Part shown: positions 8,389 to 18,019 of the stretch, in pieces
Numbering within the stretch: position 1 is the first letter of the stretch
Layout of the letters: every line of letters begins with the position of its first letter
Program-made: the position numbers and the translations under genes
The notes under the pieces: model-generated
The model's database searches: none
What the model saw: the letters and a program-made list of their open reading frames with translations, nothing else
Told to the model about the DNA's origin: nothing
NCBI RefSeq assembly: GCF_900111405.1
Contig: NZ_FOHJ01000001.1
Location: 1-64,000, forward strand
Origin: Salinibacillus kushneri
Lineage (GTDB): Bacteria > Bacillota > Bacilli > Bacillales > Alkalibacillaceae
DNA: 64,000 nucleotides
Reading direction: 5' to 3'

Positions 8389-9165
8389 CTATTCAATCTT
8401 TTCGTTTATAAACGCTTTTGCATACTGAAAAACTTCGTCTCTTTCAGGTTCATTAAAAATTTCATGAAATAAGCCATTCCACTGCTTATACATTTTATTT
8501 TGTATCGGTAATTGTTTGAACCATTGCTGAACTTCCTGTGCTTGTATGATTAAATCCTTACCTGCCTGCATAATTAAGGTCGGGATTTCAGGATACCGGT
8601 TGATTTTTTGAAAAGCCTGGCTTATTGCTCTTTCAAACTCATGATACCAGCGGATAGATACCTTCTTCAAAAATAATGGATCCTCTTTGTTTCGTTGATG
8701 GTAATGAGTATTTCTAGTAGACATAAAGGGATGAAGAGTAAGCTTTACCTGAAATTCAGGTACTTTCTTTTCTAACATCCTGGTAAAAAACAAAATCCAT
8801 CTGGGCGGTCGTGATGCTAATCCAAGGCCAGGAGAAGATAAAATCACTCCTTTAACATCCGGCCTTTTTTCTTCCAGCATTCGAATAACCGCAAGCCCTC
8901 CCATACTATGTCCTAACAAAAATACGGGTTTTTGAAAAGCTTTCGCCTCGATTAACCAGTTAGAAATTGCTTCTATATATTCATCAAATGAATCAATATG
9001 GCCTTTTATTCCAATTGTCTTCCCTTGACCAGGCAAATCTTTGCAAATGACATTAAACCCTGCTTCCTCCCATTTATCAGCAAGCCATCCATAACGTCCA
9101 GCATGTTCAAACGCACCATGCACAAGAACAATGGTCCCTTTACTTAATTCTTGAAATCTCTTCAA
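8389..9165 (-). CDS. ytpA: Alpha/beta hydrolase, lysophospholipase-like (YtpA)
   Basis: A 258-aa serine hydrolase. The nucleophile elbow is GHSMGG, preceded by the oxyanion-region VLVHGAFEHAGRY; the late Asp (AGKDLI) and His (GLFHEIF) complete a plausible triad. B. subtilis YtpA is linked to formation of the lysophospholipid antibiotic bacilysocin. The frame is open much further upstream, but the real start is TTG at 9165: AGGAGG lies 8 nt before it, and homology begins there. It is first in a ytpA-ytpB unit and divergent from ytoA. Confidence 0.85.
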   Translation of the reverse strand: MKRFQELSKGTIVLVHGAFEHAGRYGWLADKWEEAGFNVICKDLPGQGKTIGIKGHIDSFDEYIEAISNWLIEAKAFQKPVFLLGHSMGGLAVIRMLEEKRPDVKGVILSSPGLGLASRPPRWILFFTRMLEKKVPEFQVKLTLHPFMSTRNTHYHQRNKEDPLFLKKVSIRWYHEFERAISQAFQKINRYPEIPTLIMQAGKDLIIQAQEVQQWFKQLPIQNKMYKQWNGLFHEIFNEPERDEVFQYAKAFINEKIE

Positions 9166-9231
9166 GAACAATGCCTCCTGTTCATTTGATATACTTATAC
9201 TAACATACTTTTCACAAGGGGGATTATCCAA

Positions 9232-9750
9232 ATGATTGATGAATACAAAGGATTGAAACCTAAAATTGACCCAAGTGCTTTTATAGCAGATGATGCTGTC
9301 ATTACTGGAGACGTAACCATTGAAAACTATGCAAGTATCTGGTTCAAAACCGTTATTCGTGGTGACGTTTCTGCTGTAAAAATCGGTCAAAATGTCAATG
9401 TTCAGGACCAATGTATGATGCATCAAAGTCCTGATCTTCCACTTATCCTGGAGGATGGTGTTACGGTTGGACACCAGGTTCTTCTTCATTCAGCTATTGT
9501 ACGGAAAAATGCTCTTATTGGAATGGGTGCCAAAATTTTAGATGGAGCCGAAATTGGAGAAGGAGCATTTATTGGAGCTGGGAGCCTGGTGACCCCTGGT
9601 AAAAAAATCCCTCCTCATACAATGGCTTTTGGCAGCCCGGCTAAAGTTATACGCGAAATAACCGATAAAGATAGAAAAGAGATGAATCGAGTTCGTCAGT
9701 CCTATATAGAGAAAGGACAGTATTACAAATCCTTACAAGAGCGAAAATAA
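9232..9750 (+). CDS. ytoA: Gamma-carbonic anhydrase-like hexapeptide protein (YtoA)
   Basis: 172 aa forming a left-handed beta-helix, seen as repeated I-G-x-x-x-x hexapeptides from residue 15 to 135. Metal-type histidines occur in MMHQS and in GHQVLLHS, as in gamma-class carbonic anhydrases. Many YtoA/YrdA-type members have not been shown to hydrate CO2, so activity is uncertain. The C-terminal helix (DKDRKEMNRVRQSYIEKGQ) is normal. The ATG follows AAGGGGG. It is divergent from ytpA across 66 bp. Confidence 0.88.
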   Translation: MIDEYKGLKPKIDPSAFIADDAVITGDVTIENYASIWFKTVIRGDVSAVKIGQNVNVQDQCMMHQSPDLPLILEDGVTVGHQVLLHSAIVRKNALIGMGAKILDGAEIGEGAFIGAGSLVTPGKKIPPHTMAFGSPAKVIREITDKDRKEMNRVRQSYIEKGQYYKSLQERK

Positions 9751-9840
9751 ACTGGTTTTTTTTCACTCAATTAGAAGGAGATTCATCACGTATGCTGTAA
9801 AACCTTCCATAAAATAAGGGGGAGAGGATGGTTCCTTTTT

Positions 9841-10752
9841 ATGATTTTTTTGGTTCTTTTTTGTTTATTTATGAGTATTCTTTTATGGAAGACCAAAAAA
9901 TCCATTCCAGCCTTTAAAAAAACAATCACTATATATAGTCAGTTATTCCTGTTAACAGCTTTTCTACTTGTTATGGTAACCACCTTCCAGTATAAGCAAA
10001 CATGGCTACCTGTGGTAGAAAATCTCATAAAAAGCCAGGAACAAACACAAACAGACAAGGTAAATGCGATTCCTGTTTCAGCAGATGAAGATATCTCATT
10101 CTCCCCTTTAATGGAGGAGGTGGAAATAAAATCATCCATGCATTTAAAAGCTCCGCATATCTTACAGTTACCAGAGCTGCCTCGCGGGTGTGAAGTAACC
10201 TCCTTAACGATGCTTTTGCAATATCATGATATTGATGTTGATAAGATGACCCTGGCAGAAGAAGTAAAAAAAGATTCATCTCCTTATAAAGTAAAGGATG
10301 ACAAAACCTATTTTGGCAATCCGCATAAAGGTTTTGTCGGGGATATGTACAGCTTTTCAGAACCAGGATACGGAGTTTACCACGAACCACTGACAAAATT
10401 GGCAGAGCAGTACATGAAAAAAGAAAGAGTAGCAGATTTAAGTGGGCAATCTTTCTATCGTGTACTCCAAGCCCTAAATCAGGAACAACCTGTATTGGTG
10501 ATTATTAATGCCGAATATGAGAAGCTGCCAAAGTCATCTTTTCAAACCTGGTATACTACAGAAGGACCTATTGAAATTACAATGAATGAGCATTCGGTTT
10601 TAGTAACCGGTTATGATAAGGATTATATTTACTTCAATGATCCTTTAGGAAAACAGGAAAAAGCACCCTTTGAGGATTTTATAGAGGCATGGGAGCAAAT
10701 GGGAAGTCAGGCTATAACAATTAAAAGCCTTGAAGAAAAACAGGAAATATAA
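9841..10752 (+). CDS. Membrane-anchored C39-like cysteine peptidase
   Basis: 303 aa. Two N-terminal hydrophobic segments (residues 1-15 and about 34-48) are followed by a short linker and a C39-type papain-fold domain from about residue 100. Cys is in LPRGCEVTSLTMLLQYH, His in NEHSVLVTGYD, and the third residue is probably Asp in FNDPLG. This matches the Peptidase_C39_2 group, which includes many uncharacterised secreted Bacillus proteins. The catalytic domain is expected outside the membrane. The ATG is about 12 nt from GGAGAGG, so the start is only moderately sure. No bacteriocin or partner ABC gene is nearby, so a leader-peptidase role is not supported. Confidence 0.75.
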   Translation: MIFLVLFCLFMSILLWKTKKSIPAFKKTITIYSQLFLLTAFLLVMVTTFQYKQTWLPVVENLIKSQEQTQTDKVNAIPVSADEDISFSPLMEEVEIKSSMHLKAPHILQLPELPRGCEVTSLTMLLQYHDIDVDKMTLAEEVKKDSSPYKVKDDKTYFGNPHKGFVGDMYSFSEPGYGVYHEPLTKLAEQYMKKERVADLSGQSFYRVLQALNQEQPVLVIINAEYEKLPKSSFQTWYTTEGPIEITMNEHSVLVTGYDKDYIYFNDPLGKQEKAPFEDFIEAWEQMGSQAITIKSLEEKQEI

Positions 10753-10756
10753 TGTA

Positions 10757-10790
10757 AAAAGCTGAAGAACCTCTTGGATCTTCAGCTTTC
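10757..10790. terminator. Terminator between the C39 peptidase and asnB
   Basis: AAGCTGAAGA pairs with TCTTCAGCTT between two converging genes. T-rich flanks on both sides suggest bidirectional use. Confidence 0.85.
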
Positions 10791-10797
10791 CAACTTT

Positions 10798-12705
10798 TTA
10801 TGAAACGGCAAGTTTGCTTTGAGTTAAATCTTCCTTTTGTAAGTCCGCAAAAGAATACTTACCTTCTACATAAATTTGATGCCACAGCATAAACATAAGA
10901 ACGGTCCAAATTTTTCTGGAATAGTCCCCTTTACCTTCACGATGCTTTTCAAGAAGATCCAGAACAACCTTTTTATGAATGAAATGATCTGTTTGGCTCT
11001 CCTGAATAAGGGTTTTGGCCCACTCATACATCTCATCTTTTAACCAATGACGAATCGGTACAGGGAATCCCAATTTTTTACGATCTAATACGTGGTCAGG
11101 AACTATCCCTTGGACAGCCTCCCTTAAAATGGATTTTGTTGTCCCGTTACCTATTTTATAGTCAACTGGAATATCCCCTGCTACTTTCATGACCTCTTTA
11201 TCCAAAAATGGCACACGCAGTTCTAAGGAATGAGCCATCGTTACCCGGTCTGCTTTTAATAAAATATCACCGCGAAGCCAAGTATGAATATCAATATATT
11301 GCATCTGATTGACAAATGGTTCTTTATCTACTTGCTTATACAGCGGGTTCGTAATTTGCTTGTATGGATAAGCTGAATTGTAATGGGCTAATAATTGTTG
11401 TTTCTCCTTTTCACCAAACATTTTGGCATTACCAATATAACGGTCACTTAAAGGTGTAGTTCCTCGTTCTAAGAAGCTTTTTCCTTTTACACCTTCCGGA
11501 AGGGTTTTGGCTACTCTATTCAACAAATCTTTTGCCGGTGCAGGAATAGAATTAAAAATCTTTAACGATTCAGGCTCCCGGTAAATGTTATACCCTCCGA
11601 ATAGCTCATCAGATCCTTCCCCTGATAATACAACCGTTACATATTTACTTGCCTCCCGGGCTACAAAATAAAGCGGAACACATGCTGGATCTGCCAATGG
11701 ATCATCCATATGCCACATAATCTTTGGGAGCCTTTTCATGTATTCTTCAGGTGTTATGGTGTATGAAATATTCTCGACGCCAAGCTTATCAGCTGTTTCC
11801 TTGGCCACATCCACCTCTGAATACCCATTGCGCTCAAAACCAACAGAAAAGGTTTTAATGTCTGGATTGATTTCTCTTGCTAATGCGACAATAATCGAAG
11901 AATCAATTCCACCTGACAAAAATGAGCCAACTGGAACATCACTTCGCATATGGACGTTTACAGAATCGTATAGGACATCCTGGATTCGCTTTTTCCAATC
12001 CTTTTTATCCATTAATAACGGCTTGAATTGAACGTGGAAGTAACGATGAAACTGCGGACTTTCTCCAGGCTTTTGAATAAAGTAATGGCCTGGTTCTACT
12101 TTTTTGATGCCCTCTGTTAACGTTAAAGGCTCAGGTACATATTGAAAACTTAAGTAATGCTGTAAAGCTTCTAAATCCACCTTTTCTTCATTCAAAATCA
12201 TAGACAGACTTTTTTTCTCAGAACTGAAGAAGGTTCGACTCCCACTTTCATAATAAAATAATGGTTTAATTCCAAATGGATCTCTGGCACCGACTAAGGT
12301 CTGCTCTGTCTTATCCCAGATTAAAATGGAGAACATCCCCCGTAATTGTTCAAAGGACTTCTCTCCATACTTATGAAACATGGCTAAAATTACTTCTGTA
12401 TCTGATTCGGTTTTAAATTTATATCCCTCTTTTTGTAATTCACCTTTTAACTCTAAATAGTTATAAATTTCACCGTTAAAGACCATCCAATATTGATCAT
12501 CTTCATAACTAAAAGGCTGCTTACCACTATCTATATCGATAATGCTTAATCTCCTAAAGCCTAACGAAATATGTTCATCATGGAAATACCCTTCATCATC
12601 AGGTCCACGATGGGTAATAATGTTGTTTTGCTGTTGAAATCGGTTTATTTCCTGGTCGTTTAATTCTTCTGATTTGTGTCGAATCATTCCAATAAAACCA
12701 CACAT
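10798..12705 (-). CDS. asnB: Asparagine synthetase, glutamine-hydrolysing
   Basis: Converts aspartate, glutamine and ATP to asparagine, glutamate, AMP and PPi. At 635 aa it has two domains. The N-terminal glutaminase starts MCGFIG with Cys2 as nucleophile and has RGPDDEGY. The synthetase domain has the ATP-pyrophosphatase motif SFLSGGIDSS and later GEGSDELFGGY. Next to metK, it matches B. subtilis asnB rather than the paralogues asnH and asnO. The start follows GAGAGG. It has a probable promoter of its own in the gap after the metK terminator. Confidence 0.95.
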   Translation of the reverse strand: MCGFIGMIRHKSEELNDQEINRFQQQNNIITHRGPDDEGYFHDEHISLGFRRLSIIDIDSGKQPFSYEDDQYWMVFNGEIYNYLELKGELQKEGYKFKTESDTEVILAMFHKYGEKSFEQLRGMFSILIWDKTEQTLVGARDPFGIKPLFYYESGSRTFFSSEKKSLSMILNEEKVDLEALQHYLSFQYVPEPLTLTEGIKKVEPGHYFIQKPGESPQFHRYFHVQFKPLLMDKKDWKKRIQDVLYDSVNVHMRSDVPVGSFLSGGIDSSIIVALAREINPDIKTFSVGFERNGYSEVDVAKETADKLGVENISYTITPEEYMKRLPKIMWHMDDPLADPACVPLYFVAREASKYVTVVLSGEGSDELFGGYNIYREPESLKIFNSIPAPAKDLLNRVAKTLPEGVKGKSFLERGTTPLSDRYIGNAKMFGEKEKQQLLAHYNSAYPYKQITNPLYKQVDKEPFVNQMQYIDIHTWLRGDILLKADRVTMAHSLELRVPFLDKEVMKVAGDIPVDYKIGNGTTKSILREAVQGIVPDHVLDRKKLGFPVPIRHWLKDEMYEWAKTLIQESQTDHFIHKKVVLDLLEKHREGKGDYSRKIWTVLMFMLWHQIYVEGKYSFADLQKEDLTQSKLAVS

Positions 12706-12748
12706 GATGTTTGTCCTCTCTTTCGTATATCTTACCCTCTATTTTTTT

Positions 12749-12757
12749 AGTATATCA
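12749..12757 (-). promoter_or_regulatory. Extended -10 promoter of asnB (candidate)
   Basis: On the minus strand TGATATACT fits the TGn extended -10 with TATACT, about 45 nt upstream of asnB. No good -35 hexamer is seen at the right distance. Confidence 0.5.
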
Positions 12758-12797
12758 CACCAATTATGTATTGCTGTATGATATATATACGTTAATA

Positions 12798-12824
12798 AAA
12801 CCCTTGATTGTATATCAAGGGTTT
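12798..12824 (-). terminator. Terminator after metK
   Basis: On the minus strand AAACCCTTGAT and ATCAAGGGTTT pair across a short loop, followed by T residues, 14 bp past the metK stop. Confidence 0.88.
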
Positions 12825-12837
12825 GGTATTTTTTCCA

Positions 12838-14037
12838 TTAAACACTAAGATGTTGTTTTAATCCTTCCACTTTGTCAGTTCGTTCCCACGGAAAATCTCT
12901 ATCTGTACGACCAAAATGTCCGTATGCAGCTGTATCTTTGTAAATAGGTCTTCTTAAATCGAGCATTTTAATAATTCCTGCAGGTCTTAAATCAAAGGTT
13001 TTTCGAATGGCGCGGACCATTTCTTCCTCACTCACCCTACCTGTTCCAAATGTATGAACTGAAATCGAAACAGGCTGAGCTACGCCAATAGCATAGGCTA
13101 ATTGAACCTCGCATGTATCCGCTAACCCTGCAGCCACAATATTTTTAGCTACATATCTTGCTGCATAGGCAGCTGACCGGTCCACTTTTGTTGGATCCTT
13201 ACCGCTAAATGCACCACCACCATGTCGTGCATATCCACCATACGTATCAACAATAATTTTTCTTCCGGTAAGTCCTGCGTCCCCTTGAGGTCCACCAATG
13301 ACAAAACGACCTGTTGGGTTAATGAAATATTTGGTCTGCTCATCAAGTAAGTCACTTGGAACAACTTCATTTATCACGTGCTGTTTAATGTCCTGATTGA
13401 TTTGTTCCAGCGGGATATCCTGATGATGCTGGGTAGATATGACAATAGCATCTACACGAAGGGGGTGATTATTTTCATCATATTCTATCGTTACCTGGGT
13501 CTTCCCATCAGGACGAAGATAATCAACAACTTCGTTTTTCCTTACATCTGCTAGTCGTTTTGATAGCTTATGTGCCAAGAAAATAGGTAACGGCATTAAT
13601 TCCGATGTTTCATTTGATGCATAACCAAACATTAATCCCTGATCACCTGCACCAATCGCTTCAATTTCCTCATCTGACATATTACCCTCTCTTGCTTCAA
13701 GTGCTTCGTTAACACCTTGAGCAATGTCTGGAGACTGTTCATCTATGGCAGTCAGGACCGCACATGTCTCCGCATCAAATCCATATTTAGCGCGCGTGTA
13801 ACCAATATTTTTAATCGTCTTGCGAACGATAGCAGGTATATCCACATATGTCGTAGTAGAAATCTCTCCTGAAACTAGAACAAGACCCGTCGTCACGGTT
13901 GTTTCACAAGCTACCCGTGCATTCGGATCATCTTTTATAATTTCATCTAAAATCGCATCAGATATTTGGTCACAAATCTTATCAGGATGCCCTTCCGTGA
14001 CCGATTCCGATGTAAAAAGCCGGCGTTTCACAGCCAT
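12838..14037 (-). CDS. metK: S-adenosylmethionine synthetase
   Basis: Forms SAM from methionine and ATP. The 399-aa length and motifs are standard: [17 protein letters not shown] at the N-terminus, [12 protein letters not shown] in the middle, and [19 protein letters not shown] with the catalytic Lys/Asp region. The start follows AAGGAGG. It is divergent from pckA, as in B. subtilis. The leader between its promoter and start is only about 60 nt and contains no S-box riboswitch, unlike B. subtilis metK. Confidence 0.98.
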   Translation of the reverse strand: MAVKRRLFTSESVTEGHPDKICDQISDAILDEIIKDDPNARVACETTVTTGLVLVSGEISTTTYVDIPAIVRKTIKNIGYTRAKYGFDAETCAVLTAIDEQSPDIAQGVNEALEAREGNMSDEEIEAIGAGDQGLMFGYASNETSELMPLPIFLAHKLSKRLADVRKNEVVDYLRPDGKTQVTIEYDENNHPLRVDAIVISTQHHQDIPLEQINQDIKQHVINEVVPSDLLDEQTKYFINPTGRFVIGGPQGDAGLTGRKIIVDTYGGYARHGGGAFSGKDPTKVDRSAAYAARYVAKNIVAAGLADTCEVQLAYAIGVAQPVSISVHTFGTGRVSEEEMVRAIRKTFDLRPAGIIKMLDLRRPIYKDTAAYGHFGRTDRDFPWERTDKVEGLKQHLSV

Positions 14038-14105
14038 TTATATTTCCTCCTTATAAGCATCAAAAAACTTGGCCATTCCAAGACATTAGACGCTATTCCC
14101 GAATT

Positions 14106-14134
14106 ATCATATCGCTAAGGAATAAGAATGTCAA
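14106..14134 (-). promoter_or_regulatory. Sigma-A promoter of metK
   Basis: TTGACA (14129-14134), 17-nt spacer, TATGAT (14106-14111) on the minus strand. A 5-bp hairpin (CTTGG/CCAAG) followed by T6 lies in the short leader, but it is too weak to call an attenuator. Confidence 0.85.
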
Positions 14135-14163
14135 CTATTCTGACACTAATCCATATAATTCTT

Positions 14164-14320
14164 AATAAATCGGCTCTGTTAAACATAGATGTTGATTTCC
14201 TCTTCCAGTTCGCTCGCTTTCGACGAGCGGTCCGAGAGCCTCCTCGGCATACACCTTAGTAGTCTCCTGTATACCGCTCCAATCGACTTGATAGAGAATC
14301 AACAATAAGCTTTCTCATAG
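14164..14320. repeat. Bacillaceae intergenic repeat, one copy
   Basis: Between the metK and pckA promoters lies a locally GC-rich block (CGCTCGCTTTCGACGAGCGG, then GAGAGCCTCCTCGGC). It is bounded by TGTTGATT (14190-14197) and its inverted match AATCAACA (14297-14304). I recall similar CGCTCGCTTTCCGCGG...GAGCCTCCTCGGC blocks as a widespread repeat in Bacillus relatives. No coding frame is seen. Confidence 0.6.
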
Positions 14321-14363
14321 TCAATAAATAAAATAATAATTTAACTTTTTTGCACAAATAGTA

Positions 14364-14391
14364 TGGACGATTAATACGAATATGTTATACT
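14364..14391 (+). promoter_or_regulatory. Candidate pckA promoter
   Basis: TGGACG (14364-14369), 16-nt spacer, TATACT (14386-14391), about 60 nt upstream of the pckA start. The -35 is only a partial match. Confidence 0.5.
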
Positions 14392-14449
14392 AATTAAAAA
14401 TAATATGACAGAAATCACTTAAAATAGTATGAAAAAGGGGAAACGTGCA

Positions 14450-16045
14450 ATGAACAAAGTGGGTCAAAAGATTGTTAGAACAAGGCTGGGTAATGTGGTG
14501 AACTCGATGCACAGCAATTTATCCACAGCAGATTTAGTTGAAAAAGTTTTGAGTCGTAAAGAAGGCATTCTCACGTCAACTGGTGCCGTACGAGCAACAA
14601 CCGGCAAATATACCGGACGTTCTCCTAAAGATAAATTTATCGTAAATGATTCGATCAGTGAAGACAAAGTGGAATGGGGAGCAGTTAATCAACCTATTTC
14701 TGAAGATGTCTTCTTCAACCTTTACCATAAAGTACTTGATTACTTGAAAGAACAGAATGAACTCTTTTCATTTAAAGGATTTGCAGGTGCTGACGTTCAT
14801 TACCGTTTACCTATTGAAGTAGTAACCGAGCTTGCCTGGCATAATCTTTTTGCCAGACAATTATTTATTAAGCCAACTGAAGATGAACTTGAAAATCATC
14901 AGTCTGAGTTTACAGTCATTTCTGCTCCAGGTTTTAAGGCAAATCCTGAAATCGACAAGACTCATTCTGAATGCTTTGTAATGATTTCCTTTAAGCATAA
15001 AATCGTGCTCATTGGCGGAACTGAATATGCAGGAGAAATCAAAAAATCGATTTTCTCTGTGATGAATTTTTTACTTCCTAATCAAAATATACTGTCTATG
15101 CATTGTTCGGCAAATGTCGGCCAGGAAGGTGACGTCGCTTTATTTTTCGGCTTATCAGGTACCGGAAAAACGACCCTTTCTGCAGATTCTGAGCGAAAAT
15201 TAATTGGAGATGACGAGCACGCCTGGTCCAATAATGGAGTTTTTAATATTGAGGGTGGCTGTTATGCTAAGTGCATCAATCTGTCAGCTGAAAAAGAACC
15301 ACAAATTTTTAATGCCATCCGCTTCGGTTCTGTCCTGGAAAATGTGAAGGTCGATTCAAATTCACGATTACCTGATTATCATAACACTGCCCTCACCGAA
15401 AATACACGTGCAGCTTATCCGATCGAATACATTCATAATATCGTTAAACCAAGTATTGCCGGACATCCAAATACCATCATTTTTTTAACAGCAGATGCTT
15501 TTGGTGTCCTTCCACCAATTAGTAAATTATCGAAAGAGCAGGCCATGTATCATTTTTTGAGTGGATATACGAGTAAACTTGCTGGTACAGAAAGAGGGGT
15601 AACATCTCCGGAAGCTACATTTTCAACTTGTTTTGGTGCTCCCTTTTTACCTTTACCAGCTATTACCTATGCTAAAATGCTGGGTGATAAAATTGATGAA
15701 TTTTCAGCTCATGTTTATTTAGTGAACACAGGCTGGACTGGAGGGCCTTATGGTGTGGGAGGACGAATCGAACTATCCTATACCAGAGCAATGGTCCATG
15801 CAGCACTTAATGAAGAATTAAATCAAGTGGAAACGACCAGAGATGACTTCTTTGGTTTGGAAATCCCAACACATTGTCCAGGTGTTCCAAGTCAGGTTCT
15901 TATTCCGAAGAAGACGTGGAATGATCCTGAGAAGTATGATCAAAAGGCTGAAGAATTAGCTGAAAAATTCCATGAAAACTTCAGGAAATTTGATCATATA
16001 ACTGATGACATTAAAAATGCGGGACCTATTTATACCCCGCGCTAA
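14450..16045 (+). CDS. pckA: Phosphoenolpyruvate carboxykinase (ATP)
   Basis: Gluconeogenic enzyme converting oxaloacetate and ATP to PEP, ADP and CO2. At 531 aa it has the expected length. It contains the P-loop [11 protein letters not shown], the kinase-2 region GDDEHAWS, and RSPKDKFIV near the N-terminus. The start at 14450 (MNKVGQK) is 9 nt after AAAAGGGG; an in-frame ATG 21 nt upstream would place that site inside the gene. It is divergent from metK, with a strong terminator downstream. Confidence 0.97.
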   Translation: MNKVGQKIVRTRLGNVVNSMHSNLSTADLVEKVLSRKEGILTSTGAVRATTGKYTGRSPKDKFIVNDSISEDKVEWGAVNQPISEDVFFNLYHKVLDYLKEQNELFSFKGFAGADVHYRLPIEVVTELAWHNLFARQLFIKPTEDELENHQSEFTVISAPGFKANPEIDKTHSECFVMISFKHKIVLIGGTEYAGEIKKSIFSVMNFLLPNQNILSMHCSANVGQEGDVALFFGLSGTGKTTLSADSERKLIGDDEHAWSNNGVFNIEGGCYAKCINLSAEKEPQIFNAIRFGSVLENVKVDSNSRLPDYHNTALTENTRAAYPIEYIHNIVKPSIAGHPNTIIFLTADAFGVLPPISKLSKEQAMYHFLSGYTSKLAGTERGVTSPEATFSTCFGAPFLPLPAITYAKMLGDKIDEFSAHVYLVNTGWTGGPYGVGGRIELSYTRAMVHAALNEELNQVETTRDDFFGLEIPTHCPGVPSQVLIPKKTWNDPEKYDQKAEELAEKFHENFRKFDHITDDIKNAGPIYTPR

Positions 16046-16083
16046 AATCGTTTCTCTCATATCCTTAATATAGATATTTGAGG

Positions 16084-16118
16084 CTGTCTGCATGAACATT
16101 TGCAGGCAGTTTTTTTTT
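16084..16118 (+). terminator. Terminator after pckA
   Basis: CTGTCTGCA pairs with TGCAGGCAG (one G-U) and is followed by nine T residues. Confidence 0.93.
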
Positions 16119-16237
16119 GCCCATCCATACTTTTTCCTTCATCCACACAAGAAGCATACAGTGGCCCTGTCACGCAAAATTGGGCGTTCGCATAGAATAC
16201 CTCTAGATTTACTTAAACAACAAGGAGGATTATATAC

Positions 16238-17242
16238 ATGAAAAGTGCACGAAGCTTTATGGCGGTTGTATGTACCATACTGATGGTATTAATTCTTGGA
16301 GCCTGTTCCAATAGCAGCTCAAACGAAAAAACATCCATTAAACTTGCTGAGGTAACAAGAAGTATTTTTTATGCCCCCCTATATGTGGCCCTTGAAAATG
16401 GTTATTTTGAAGAAGAAGGTTTAGAGGTTGATTTAACCACGACATGGGGTGGCGATAAGACGATGACCTCACTTGTATCTGACAGTTCCGATATAGCCCT
16501 GGTTGGCTCTGAGACTTCCATTTATGTACATTCACAAGGAGCAAACGATCCTGTTATTAATTTTGCTCAATTAACCCAAAAAGATGGTACTTTTTTGGTA
16601 TCCAAAAAGGCTCACGATAATTTCTCCTGGAATGATTTAAAAGAAAGCAACTTTCTGGGTCAACGTAAAGGTGGAATGCCACAAATGGTAGGGGAATACG
16701 TGTTAAAACAAAATGGTATTGATCCTCACCAGGATTTAAACCTTTCTCAAAATATTGATTTTGGTAATATCCCAAGCGCCTTTCAAACAGGAGATTATGA
16801 GTACGTCCAACTATTTGAACCAACAGCAAGTAAATTTGAAAAACAAGGGGTAGGACACGTACTTGCTTCCTTTGGTGAAGCATCTGGAAAAGTTCCTTAT
16901 ACCGTATTTATGGCAAAACAATCATTTTTAGAAGACAATTCTGAGACAGCGGAAAAATTCACAAGAGCGATTTACAAAGCACAACAATGGGTGGAATCTC
17001 ATAAAGGTAAAGAAGTAGCAGAAATTATTCAACCTTACTTTGAAGACATTGAATTAGACATTATTGACGAGTCCGTTGAACGGTACAAAAATTCAGAAGC
17101 CTACGCTCTTGATCCAGTTCTGGATGAGGAAGAATGGAACAACTTAAAAGATATCATGGATGAAGCTGGAGAACTGCCTGAGGATGTAAAGCATGAGACA
17201 CTCGTGAATACCGAAATTGCTGAAAACATTATAAATGAGTAG
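16238..17242 (+). CDS. ABC transporter substrate-binding lipoprotein, NitT/TauT type
   Basis: A 334-aa periplasmic-type binding protein anchored as a lipoprotein. The signal peptide ends in the lipobox LGAC, with Cys near residue 23. The mature part starts IKLAEVTRSIFYAPLYVALENG, typical of the NMT1/SsuA/ThiY-like family that binds nitrogen or sulfur organics or thiamine pyrimidines. It is the first gene of an SBP-ATPase-permease operon corresponding by position to B. subtilis ytlA-ytlC-ytlD. The ligand cannot be told from sequence, and no TPP riboswitch was seen upstream. AAGGAGG lies 10 nt before the ATG. Confidence 0.88.
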   Translation: MKSARSFMAVVCTILMVLILGACSNSSSNEKTSIKLAEVTRSIFYAPLYVALENGYFEEEGLEVDLTTTWGGDKTMTSLVSDSSDIALVGSETSIYVHSQGANDPVINFAQLTQKDGTFLVSKKAHDNFSWNDLKESNFLGQRKGGMPQMVGEYVLKQNGIDPHQDLNLSQNIDFGNIPSAFQTGDYEYVQLFEPTASKFEKQGVGHVLASFGEASGKVPYTVFMAKQSFLEDNSETAEKFTRAIYKAQQWVESHKGKEVAEIIQPYFEDIELDIIDESVERYKNSEAYALDPVLDEEEWNNLKDIMDEAGELPEDVKHETLVNTEIAENIINE

Positions 17243-17254
17243 AGGTGAAAATCA

Positions 17255-18019
17255 TTGGGATATTTGACGGTAGAAAAGGTCTCTCATTTATATTTTACAG
17301 AAAAGAACTTTACAAAAGCACTAGAAGATATTTCGTTAGATGTCAAAAAAGGAAGCTTTGTTTCGATTATTGGCCCAAGTGGATGTGGAAAAACAACCCT
17401 GCTTTCCATTATTGCAGGGTTGATTAACCCCACTCAAGGAAACGTTTTTTTAGAACAAAAACCACTTGAGCGCCAAAATTCATCGATAGGTTATATGCTG
17501 CAGCAGGATTATTTATTTCCTTGGAAAAACATTATGGAAAACGTGCTGATTGGCCCCCATATTCAGAAAAATATCACCAATGAAATTAGACAAAAAGCTA
17601 AAGAATTATTAAATGAAATCGGAATTGGCCAAACCAAAGAATCCTATCCTGATCAATTATCAGGGGGAATGAGGCAGCGTGTAGCGTTAGCCAGAACTTT
17701 AATTACTGATCCAAAATTACTATTACTTGATGAGCCCTTTTCAGCTCTTGATTATCAAACGAAATTAAAGCTGGAAAATCTCGTCTTAAATATTTTAAAG
17801 AAATATCAAATGACTTCCATCCTTGTCACTCACGATATCGGCGAAGCCATTGCTATGAGTGAAAGCATTGTTTTATTGAACTCAAATCCCGGTCGGATTG
17901 CAAACGTTTTTGATGTACCTGAAGAGATTGTAGAATTAAGCCCTTTTGATTCGAGACAGAGTCCAGTATACTCCGAGTTTTTCCAAACCGTATGGAAGGA
18001 GCTGGAGAGCCTTGAGTAA
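17255..18019 (+). CDS. ABC transporter ATP-binding protein (YtlC-like)
   Basis: 254 aa. Walker A is GPSGCGKTT, the Q-loop is in [10 protein letters not shown], the signature is LSGGMRQR, Walker B is [12 protein letters not shown], and the switch His is in VTHDIGEA. This matches the SsuB/TauB/NrtD class that serves NitT/TauT-type importers. The start is TTG at 17255, with GAGGTG 7-8 nt upstream. The 3' end overlaps the permease start by 8 nt, so the two are probably translationally coupled. Confidence 0.9.
   Translation: MGYLTVEKVSHLYFTEKNFTKALEDISLDVKKGSFVSIIGPSGCGKTTLLSIIAGLINPTQGNVFLEQKPLERQNSSIGYMLQQDYLFPWKNIMENVLIGPHIQKNITNEIRQKAKELLNEIGIGQTKESYPDQLSGGMRQRVALARTLITDPKLLLLDEPFSALDYQTKLKLENLVLNILKKYQMTSILVTHDIGEAIAMSESIVLLNSNPGRIANVFDVPEEIVELSPFDSRQSPVYSEFFQTVWKELESLE

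Noticed and set aside
16119-16237. Possible riboswitch before the NitT/TauT-type ABC importer
   Set aside because: The leader is about 120 nt and shows none of the TPP or other conserved cores, so no vitamin can be assigned.
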